Below, piece by piece: positions 32,207-38,479 of a stretch of 38,479 bases of DNA (position 1 is the first letter of the stretch; every line of letters starts with the position of its first letter). The position numbers and the translations under genes are program-made. This stretch comes from Verrucomicrobiales bacterium (GTDB lineage Bacteria > Verrucomicrobiota > Verrucomicrobiia > Verrucomicrobiales > DEV007), in the NCBI GenBank assembly GCA_029213025.1, contig JARGOZ010000055.1, positions 1 to 38,479 on the forward strand, in the 5' to 3' direction. The notes under the pieces are model-generated. The model worked only from the letters and a program-made list of their open reading frames with translations. It had not been told where the DNA came from and searched no databases.

Positions 32207-33634
32207 ATGACACGACTTTCGATAATGATTTTATTTTCCCTGCTGGGAGCGGCGGGAAATCTTTCGGGGCAAATTTCTATCGATGATGCGGTAAAAACGG
32301 CTCTGCAGTGTAATCCGCGCTTAAAAGCGGCACGAAGCCAGGTCGCAATCGCCCAGGCGAGATTGATCGACGCAGGAAAGCTGGAGAACCCGGTTTTCGA
32401 GTTTTCCCTGACCTCTCAAACTGCCGACGGCCCCGAACGGGAGGGTGCGATTTTTATGGGTTACAGCCAGAAATTCCCGATTACAGCAAAGCTCCTCCTG
32501 CAAAGAGATCTCGGCGTAGTCGACATCAAACTGGCCTGCGCGGAAATCCGCGAAGTGGAACGGGAATTTATTAGAAACGTGCTCGATTTGTATATCGATG
32601 CCGTAGGTGCAAAAGCCCAGGCTGACGCGCTCCGCCGACTGGAGAACGATGTTAATGAATACATCCGGCTGGCTACCTCTCAGCTCGAAAAAGCACTGGG
32701 CTCGGAGTTGGATGTCGACGCGGCGAAAACGGAGAGCCTGCTTGCTGCGCAATCGCGAACACTCGCCGAGTGCGATTACCGCGAAGCCATCGCAGCTCTG
32801 AAGCCGCTATTGGGGATGTGTACTACCGATCACCTGACACTGTCGGATTCACTGGCTGTTGCGACCCGTAAATTGAGAAAGTCCGTGACGATGTCAGTTC
32901 CGGAAAAACTCGACCGGGCTGACATCATTGCGGCTGAAGTTCGACTCGAAAGAGCCTGTGTTCGGGAATCACTCGCACGGGCTGAATCCGTCGAAGACTG
33001 GGAAATCGAAGCGGGATATGAATCCGGTCGTTCTGTAGATGAACCGGTCGGAGTGGAACGCGAACGTTTTCTGAACCTGGGCGTAAAGATCCCCCTGCCG
33101 GTCCGGAAAAAAGGCGCAGGAATTATCGCCGAAGCCGCCGCGCAAAAGCAACAGGCTGCCCACGAACTGACCGCTGTCAAAGCCGCCGCCAGGGGGGAAG
33201 TCGCCACATCGATCGAAGCTCTTTGTCGCTCCGGCGAAACAATCGAAACTCTGGAAGGCAGGGTGATTCCCCTGCTAAGGCAAAGGGAGAAAAAGACCCG
33301 CGATGCCTGGCAGCAGGGGCTGGTGAACTTTAACGATGTCATCCTCCTGCAACAACAGCAGTCGAGAACCTCCGAAACTTTAACCGAAGCCCTAAAAGAA
33401 CAGGCCCACGGTTTGGTGCGACTCCAATTCGCCCTCGGTTCAAACCCTGTGCTTTGCCCGTGGAACCCCTGCGCCTGTCCAACCTACCGCCCCGGAACCG
33501 AACCGGAAAATGCTCCATTTGCACTGCCGGTAGCTGCCCGCAGCACTCAGGCAGTTCCCGTGGCGACCCCGGTGGCAAGCCCCCCGAAAAGTAATCAGCC
33601 CTTCAGAGAATTTCGGAGAAAGTCACGCAATTAA
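32207..33634 (+). CDS. TolC-family outer-membrane efflux protein with Cys/Pro-rich tail
   Basis: The 475-residue product has a signal-type N-terminus ([15 protein letters not shown]). Two OEP-type repeats follow: [22 protein letters not shown] and, in the second half, [20 protein letters not shown] with long helical stretches such as [29 protein letters not shown]. This pattern is typical of the CusC/TolC group. The last 70 residues ([19 protein letters not shown] and a Pro/Ala/Val-rich end) are unusual. Such proteins form trimeric channels for tripartite efflux pumps. No RND pump or periplasmic adaptor is in the window. The start is uncertain: ATG 32207 or a TTG three codons earlier. Confidence 0.8.
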   Translation: MTRLSIMILFSLLGAAGNLSGQISIDDAVKTALQCNPRLKAARSQVAIAQARLIDAGKLENPVFEFSLTSQTADGPEREGAIFMGYSQKFPITAKLLLQRDLGVVDIKLACAEIREVEREFIRNVLDLYIDAVGAKAQADALRRLENDVNEYIRLATSQLEKALGSELDVDAAKTESLLAAQSRTLAECDYREAIAALKPLLGMCTTDHLTLSDSLAVATRKLRKSVTMSVPEKLDRADIIAAEVRLERACVRESLARAESVEDWEIEAGYESGRSVDEPVGVERERFLNLGVKIPLPVRKKGAGIIAEAAAQKQQAAHELTAVKAAARGEVATSIEALCRSGETIETLEGRVIPLLRQREKKTRDAWQQGLVNFNDVILLQQQQSRTSETLTEALKEQAHGLVRLQFALGSNPVLCPWNPCACPTYRPGTEPENAPFALPVAARSTQAVPVATPVASPPKSNQPFREFRRKSRN

Positions 33635-33674
33635 TCAATTGGCTCGCGGGCCCGTGCGAAGTAGGCTCCCCGGC

Positions 33675-35147
33675 ATGTTCCGGTTCCTCTCTTTGCTGTT
33701 CATCGTCGGCTTCTCACTGTGTAGTGCAGCGGAGCGACCCAACATCATTTTCCTGTTTGCCGATGATCAGACTTTTGACTCCCTCGGTTGCTATGGCAAT
33801 CAGGACGTAAAGACCCCACACATCGACAAACTGTCGAAGGAAGGCCTCACCTTCGACCACTACTACAATACCACCGCAATTTGCATGGCGAGCCGCGCCA
33901 ACGTCCTCACCGGCATGTACGAATACAAGACGGGCTGCAACTTCGGCAAGGGCGATTTGACGCCTGAGATCTTTGCTAAATCCTACCCTGTTCTATTGAG
34001 AAAATCCGGCTATGTCACCGCTATCGCCGGGAAAATCGGAGTCGAGGTGGAAGGTGTTGGACTTCCTGAAGATGATTTCGACTGGTGGGGAGCCGGCCCG
34101 GGACAAACCCACTACGAAACCAGAAAGAATAAGTCGATGGCTAAATACGCGGCCCGATACCCCCACTCCACTTTATCCTACGGGGCTTTCGGATCGGACT
34201 TCATAAACTGGGCCAACGAAAAGAAATCCCCGTTCTGCCTTTCCATCAGCTTTAAAGCACCTCACCGCCCGGTATCCCCGGATCCCAAATTCGATGATGT
34301 TTATACTGATACCACATTCCGGAAACCGGCAAACTTCGGTAGAGAAAACGGCCTGCACTTTTCTGAGCAAAGCCGCCAGGGCAGACAGTATCCCCGCTTC
34401 GACAGCTGGGGCTACCGTGACAATTTTAATGAAGCTCTGGCAAAGTATCACCAGTTGGTCTACGCCATCGATCAGGCCGTGGGAATGATACGCTCCGCCG
34501 TTGAGCAAGCTGGAATCGCCGACAATACTGTTGTTATCTATACTTCCGACAACGGCTATTTCAACGGCGCCCACGGTTATGGCTCGAAGGTTCTGCCCTA
34601 CGAAGAATCAACCCGCGCACCGATGATCATTCACGATCCCCGGGAACCGGAAAGTCACGGCAAACGAACCGCTTCCCTTTCCGGAAATATCGACGTAGCA
34701 CCAACCATTCTCGAGCTGGCGTCTGTGCCAATTCCGGAAAACGTCGATGGCAAAAGCCTGCTGCCACTGCTCAAAGACGAAACTACCGAAATACACAAAC
34801 ATCTCGCTATTATGAACTGCTGGGGCCCGCAACCCGCTCAGTCTTTTGGAGCGTTGAGTGACCGCTACAAATACATCTACTGGTATTACGATAACGATAA
34901 GATGGACCCGGCAGAGGAACTGTACGACCTCGAAAATGATCGACTGGAACTCAAAAATCTCGCTGCCGACGGAAACAGTCCCGCCCTCAAAGAGATGAGG
35001 CAATACTACGACAGCTACATCACCCACATTGGTGAATCGGCCCAACGAAAAGCCTACAAAGACTATGCCACCCTGTTCGACCGGAACCAGCCCTGGGAAA
35101 ACAAAAAGGTCCTGTTACCGAAAAAATTGACTCCCGTCGGCAAGTAG
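33675..35147 (+). CDS. Sulfatase (arylsulfatase family, Cys-type formylglycine)
   Basis: The 490-residue product has a signal peptide ([16 protein letters not shown]). The sulfatase start [21 protein letters not shown] supplies metal-binding Asp30/31. The formylglycine motif is [12 protein letters not shown] (C70-x-A-S-R), where Cys70 would be oxidised by an FGE-type enzyme. Later conserved parts are [10 protein letters not shown] and [20 protein letters not shown], with the second Asp/Asn metal site, and the C-terminal [14 protein letters not shown]. In PVC bacteria such secreted enzymes remove sulfate from algal or mucin-type polysaccharides. The start at 33675 is set by the signal peptide. 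No sulfatase-maturing enzyme is in the window. Confidence 0.92.
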   Translation: MFRFLSLLFIVGFSLCSAAERPNIIFLFADDQTFDSLGCYGNQDVKTPHIDKLSKEGLTFDHYYNTTAICMASRANVLTGMYEYKTGCNFGKGDLTPEIFAKSYPVLLRKSGYVTAIAGKIGVEVEGVGLPEDDFDWWGAGPGQTHYETRKNKSMAKYAARYPHSTLSYGAFGSDFINWANEKKSPFCLSISFKAPHRPVSPDPKFDDVYTDTTFRKPANFGRENGLHFSEQSRQGRQYPRFDSWGYRDNFNEALAKYHQLVYAIDQAVGMIRSAVEQAGIADNTVVIYTSDNGYFNGAHGYGSKVLPYEESTRAPMIIHDPREPESHGKRTASLSGNIDVAPTILELASVPIPENVDGKSLLPLLKDETTEIHKHLAIMNCWGPQPAQSFGALSDRYKYIYWYYDNDKMDPAEELYDLENDRLELKNLAADGNSPALKEMRQYYDSYITHIGESAQRKAYKDYATLFDRNQPWENKKVLLPKKLTPVGK

Positions 35148-35150
35148 CGG

Positions 35151-36272
35151 TCACGGCTCACACAAATCAAAACTCAATGTATCGAGTCGTTTGCCGTTGA
35201 TTTGCAGGGTCACCCTGTATGCACCGGGGACCAGCGCCCGGGTTGTCATCAACTTCATGGGATGACGTTTGTTTAGTTCCACCGATTCGCCGCTTCCGGC
35301 CTTGTATTGTTTCCACTTAAAAATCCTCCCCCTGCCTCCGGGAAATTCCATATAGTAATCGATGAGGAGATTCTGCTTTTTGCGGGACTCCAGATGAAGT
35401 TGAAAGTCGGCTGCCCCGCCAATCTTCACCCGTTTGTTCTCTATAAAAAAACGCTCTACCGAAACGTCCGGATTCGGTGGGAACCCGAGTAGCGAGAGAG
35501 CTCCCGGGTGAGCCGATTTTACCAGAGTTCTCAGCGCGTGGCGGGTGATATATTCCAACTCTTTTCCTGACTGTTGCTTCTGCTTCCGCCACTTTTTTAA
35601 TAGAGAAATCACAGCCTCGGGATCCAGCTTACTGATATCATTCAAATGATTCGCCACCGACCTGGTTACATAGCGGGTCGGATCCTTGTGCAGCTCTTCC
35701 AAAATCGGAACAGCTTTTTCATACGGGGTCGTTAGCTTTTGTGACCAAGGCAGCTTCGGCCTGGTCCCCTCGCTGGCGAGCCGGCGAACATGGTAGTTCC
35801 TGTCCAGCGAACAATCCTCCAGAAACGCAAACGTTTCCCCCGGGAACTGGTTGATAAAATACCGAATCGCATCCTCCGCAGAAAACCGTTTAGTGATTTC
35901 CCGGAGCGCGGCCAGGGATCGATCCAGCTGCTTTTTAGTACATCCGTTTAATACGATAAAGTGGGAAACCGGAGCGAAAATAAAATCCCCGAAATCATTG
36001 TCTGATAAATTCGGATCCAGCTCGGGAGGCAGTGACTTCAGTAAAATGCGGCACGATTGAGAAAAGGAATCCGGAAGATGATTTTCGAGACACCGCGTGA
36101 TATGCACGATTCGCTCTTTTAATTCCAGTTCCGGAAACTTTTCAATCACTTCCCGGCGAAAAGTAGCGACAGGAAATTTCGGATGTGCATCTGAAATAAG
36201 ACCGGCGAGATACTCTACTTTTTCAGAATTAAAGAGTTCGTCCTTTAGAGAGAACGTCGATTCGGCTTTCAT
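35151..36272 (-). CDS. AlkC-like DNA alkylation-repair (HEAT-like repeat) protein
   Basis: The 373-residue product starts at 36272 (a GTG at 36287 is also open). The N-terminal two-thirds is an all-helical HEAT-like repeat region, with AlkC-type stretches such as SHFIVLNGCTKKQLDRSLAA, LEDCSLDRNYHVRRLASEGT and RPKLPWSQKLTTPYEKAVPI. The C-terminal 100 residues look like the beta-sandwich (Ig-like) domain of AlkC-type glycosylases. Such proteins remove 3-methyladenine-type lesions. It starts four bases after the hydrolase stop, or overlaps it if the GTG is used, so the two are co-transcribed. This is an odd pairing of DNA repair with a secreted esterase. Confidence 0.78.
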   Translation of the reverse strand: MKAESTFSLKDELFNSEKVEYLAGLISDAHPKFPVATFRREVIEKFPELELKERIVHITRCLENHLPDSFSQSCRILLKSLPPELDPNLSDNDFGDFIFAPVSHFIVLNGCTKKQLDRSLAALREITKRFSAEDAIRYFINQFPGETFAFLEDCSLDRNYHVRRLASEGTRPKLPWSQKLTTPYEKAVPILEELHKDPTRYVTRSVANHLNDISKLDPEAVISLLKKWRKQKQQSGKELEYITRHALRTLVKSAHPGALSLLGFPPNPDVSVERFFIENKRVKIGGAADFQLHLESRKKQNLLIDYYMEFPGGRGRIFKWKQYKAGSGESVELNKRHPMKLMTTRALVPGAYRVTLQINGKRLDTLSFDLCEP

Positions 36273-36276
36273 CCAC

Positions 36277-38421
36277 CTATTTTGCACTCAGGTGCTTGTT
36301 AAGAAACCGGAAAGTTCCTTCCGCGTTGATTGAGTGCGGGCCGACAAACCATTCTATTTCGCAGCGATCGCCAATCCCGAGCTTTGCCTGATAGAGATGG
36401 CGCACTTTGGCAAACTCCAGCGCCACCCGATGGTCCGGAGCCACGCCGTCAAAATGCCCCCGCTCTACCATAAAGGGGCGGGGAGCGATCAGCGCAGCCA
36501 TTTCTGCATAGTTACATGTTCCACCCAAATTCCATTCAAAGATTTCGTATTCACCTTTGTTCGCATAACTGTAGCGAAGCGATTCGGAATCGGTTGCTGC
36601 GTTCTTCCATACCCAGTCGTTGAAGTCCGCTGAACATATTGAAAGACAATAGCGGTCCACCAGCGGAGGAATTCGCATCGCAGACTTACCGCCATAGCTC
36701 AATCCGTAGAAAGCAATTTTGCCGGGGTCTACAAAAGGCTGAGTCGCCAGCCAATCGGTGATTTGCTGATGTTGGGGAACGATAATCGAAAATAGAGTTT
36801 TGCCTATCGATTGCGCTTTGAACTGCTGCATGCGAAACAGATCAAAATATTTGTACCCGTTCTGCGGAGCGAAAGTAATATAGCCCTCTTCCGCAAGCCG
36901 CGTTGCAAAAGCTTTGTATGCCTTGTATTTATTTTCCCCGATCACATCCTGAGGCGTTCCCTCCAGCCCGTGTTGGCATACGACGACAGGCCGCTTTTCC
37001 CCGTTGATCAGATCTTTGGGCAGCGTTAGTATTCCGTAGGCCATAACTCCCTCCATCACGTCAAGCACCACCTCATAACTCTTCGTTTTCGGGCCTTCCT
37101 GGTAGGGCCGGGTGCGGGCACGAAACGGCAGCCTCGGTTCTTCAAAATCACCTATCACATCCGTGCGAAATTTTTCCCGGTAGGGTTCCACCGTCTTTTG
37201 AAACCCCGCCAGAGACCGGGTATCCAGGTCCTTCCAATATTCCTTCCGGTCGGCTGCAGCATGGTGCATTGTCCATTGGTTGTGCTTTTCAATCTCCTCT
37301 ACCTGACGGGAATTACTTTCGAGCGTGAACCCCGATTGAACGGGTAACTCCACCTCTACGCCGAGACTTTTGCCGAACCCGGAAAACCATTCTTGTTCCG
37401 AATCCGTACACAATCCACCCTTTTGATATAGCGAAGGAATTTTCGCCCATTCCTCTGCCACCTGCGCAAATGAAAACGGTTCAATCACCCCGGGCTTACC
37501 GGGTAGCTTCGGCCTCGTCTGCAGTAGATCAAGACCTCTATATACATAATCCGAACTGCCATGATGAGTCACGAACAGCTGGCGGGGCAGAATCATCCGG
37601 GCGATCTCCGCATCACCGAAACGGTTGATCAACCCGAAAAGATTGCGATCAGCCGGTTCCTTCCAGAGTAAATCATGGGGTCCGAAGTATCCGGCCACAG
37701 CGACAGAATCAAATCGTTCATCCAGCGCTCCGGCATAAAAAGCCAGAAGCCCGCCCTCCCCTTTTCCGAGGATGCCCAGAGGCCGGTCCGCTTCCCCGAT
37801 CCAGTCTGCCGCAGCGAGAATTTTTTGTATTTCGTAGCCGGGCAGAGTCCGCCCCAGAACAAAAGCCGGTCGCTGCAGCCATTCCCTGGTCGACATCGGG
37901 TCTTTGGGATGATTCGCCCGGGGAACAATATCCACCACCAGCACCCGGCAACCGGCCTGCGCCAATGCTTTCGCTTCGCCGCCAACTTCTCGGTCGGCAT
38001 CCGGAATATATATCACGTCCGCTACAGCCTTGCCCTCCGGCTCAAGAAGCACTCCGTATCCGTGGACATCGTCGAAGGCCCGCCACTTCGCCCGGTTTGA
38101 TGACGAAATATATACTTCTTTTTCAGCCCTTTCATCACGGTCGAGGCCGAGGACTTTGCGGAACCGCTCCCGGTTGGCGGCGACAGCGTTTTCATCTTTC
38201 CAATAATCCGGACGGCGCTGCACCGCTTTTTCAATTTGCCGGTCCAAAAACGCATCATTCATTTCGACAAGCTTCAGCGACAAATCCCCTTCGAAGGTGA
38301 GCCGTTCCGTCCCGGTGAGAGGTTCATTCGAATCCCACGGTTGTAAATCCGGCCACGGCTCCTGAGCCCCGACATGAAAGCAAAAACCAATCAACAGCGA
38401 AAAGATCCCGAAAAATCTCAT
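36277..38421 (-). CDS. Secreted two-domain alpha/beta-hydrolase (dienelactone hydrolase/acetyl esterase-like), first domain lacking its nucleophile
   Basis: The 714-residue product (ATG at 38421; a TTG two codons earlier also opens) has a signal peptide (RFFGIFSLLIGFCFHVGAQ). The sequence repeats a hydrolase plan. The first domain (about 100-340) has an elbow region GILGKGEGGLLAFYAG in which the serine is missing (G-K-G-E-G). The second (about 450-714) has IAFYGLSYGGKSAMRIP with Ser575 and a candidate His at 696 in GPHSINAEG. Each domain is preceded by a similar helical linker (YWKDENAVAANRERFRKVLG and YWKD...PYREKFRTDVIG), which supports duplication. Enzymes of this type deacetylate or de-esterify polysaccharides; the sulfatase 1.1 kb away fits. 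Confidence 0.75.
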   Translation of the reverse strand: MRFFGIFSLLIGFCFHVGAQEPWPDLQPWDSNEPLTGTERLTFEGDLSLKLVEMNDAFLDRQIEKAVQRRPDYWKDENAVAANRERFRKVLGLDRDERAEKEVYISSSNRAKWRAFDDVHGYGVLLEPEGKAVADVIYIPDADREVGGEAKALAQAGCRVLVVDIVPRANHPKDPMSTREWLQRPAFVLGRTLPGYEIQKILAAADWIGEADRPLGILGKGEGGLLAFYAGALDERFDSVAVAGYFGPHDLLWKEPADRNLFGLINRFGDAEIARMILPRQLFVTHHGSSDYVYRGLDLLQTRPKLPGKPGVIEPFSFAQVAEEWAKIPSLYQKGGLCTDSEQEWFSGFGKSLGVEVELPVQSGFTLESNSRQVEEIEKHNQWTMHHAAADRKEYWKDLDTRSLAGFQKTVEPYREKFRTDVIGDFEEPRLPFRARTRPYQEGPKTKSYEVVLDVMEGVMAYGILTLPKDLINGEKRPVVVCQHGLEGTPQDVIGENKYKAYKAFATRLAEEGYITFAPQNGYKYFDLFRMQQFKAQSIGKTLFSIIVPQHQQITDWLATQPFVDPGKIAFYGLSYGGKSAMRIPPLVDRYCLSICSADFNDWVWKNAATDSESLRYSYANKGEYEIFEWNLGGTCNYAEMAALIAPRPFMVERGHFDGVAPDHRVALEFAKVRHLYQAKLGIGDRCEIEWFVGPHSINAEGTFRFLNKHLSAK

Positions 38422-38479
38422 ACCCAAATCGTGGACCCGCCCCCTGGCCGGAACAAGCCCTCGATCATGGAATTGACTT

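Noticed and set aside
33980..33996. ctaccctgttc inside the sulfatase gene, resembling the repeat core
   Set aside because: It lacks the gt before accctgtt and the 22-bp partner, lies in coding sequence and matches codon needs; treated as chance.
36334..36695. Plus- and minus-strand open frames within the tandem hydrolase gene
   Set aside because: They overlap a strongly supported hydrolase gene and have no start signals or domain motifs.

Overview
The window reads as a chromosomal segment of a free-living, Gram-negative-type bacterium. A PVC-superphylum bacterium (Verrucomicrobiota, perhaps Opitutae-like) is my best guess, inferred from gene content and not from a marker phylogeny. Pointers are outer-membrane genes (OprO/OprP-like porin, TolC-family protein, OmpA-type proteins, heptose kinase), a formylglycine-type sulfatase beside a tandem alpha/beta-hydrolase, an AlkC-like repair protein, weak or absent Shine-Dalgarno sites before many starts, and a nusA-infB-rbfA block with no rimP. 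There is no transposase, phage gene, CRISPR array or rRNA. Genes are densely packed on both strands, so this looks like core genome with some lineage-specific genes.

Layout. 1-1.1 kb: truncated tRNA-Pro and a secreted hypothetical gene that is apparently frameshifted. 1.3-7.6 kb (plus strand): NusG-family paralogue, heptose-7-phosphate kinase, DUF1287 protein, small basic protein, DUF900 lipoprotein, AlgX-like SGNH protein, and a coupled GNAT/TatD pair. 7.6-11 kb (minus): BON/OmpA-like envelope protein, a coupled pair of membrane proteins (one with a B-box-like zinc finger), and a secreted hypothetical. 11-13 kb: PPC/DUF296 protein convergent with a porin that has a Cys-rich N-terminus. 13.5-16 kb: a two-gene YraQ/DUF1980 permease system with extremely His-rich loops, followed by a small lipoprotein candidate. 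16-19.2 kb: hypotheticals, trhO, tRNA-Lys, HAD phosphatase. 19.2-23.3 kb: nusA-infB-rbfA with a candidate attenuator in the nusA leader and a terminator after rbfA. 23.4-28.2 kb: LolD-like ATPase, VanX-like dipeptidase plus OmpA protein, Hsp33-like chaperone coupled to a small RNase III-fold protein, rhodanese, Pcm. 28.2-31.8 kb: AEC transporter, secreted caspase-fold-like protein, amidase lipoprotein, glyoxalase I, membrane proteins. 32.2-38.4 kb: TolC-family protein, sulfatase, AlkC-like protein and a two-domain alpha/beta-hydrolase.

The most unusual non-genic structure is a dispersed repeat family. Twelve copies of a core unit (aacagggtaca and its complement) lie at five places, all intergenic. 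Direct copies are always spaced exactly 22 bp. The two head-to-head pairs share the same 31-bp span.

Functionally, the window mixes translation and transcription housekeeping (nusA, infB, rbfA, trhO, tRNAs), protein quality control (Hsp33-like, Pcm), cell-wall and envelope maintenance (amidase, VanX-like, OmpA types, LolD-like, heptose kinase) and metal or efflux transport. Product names come from motifs visible in the translations; no database search was run.
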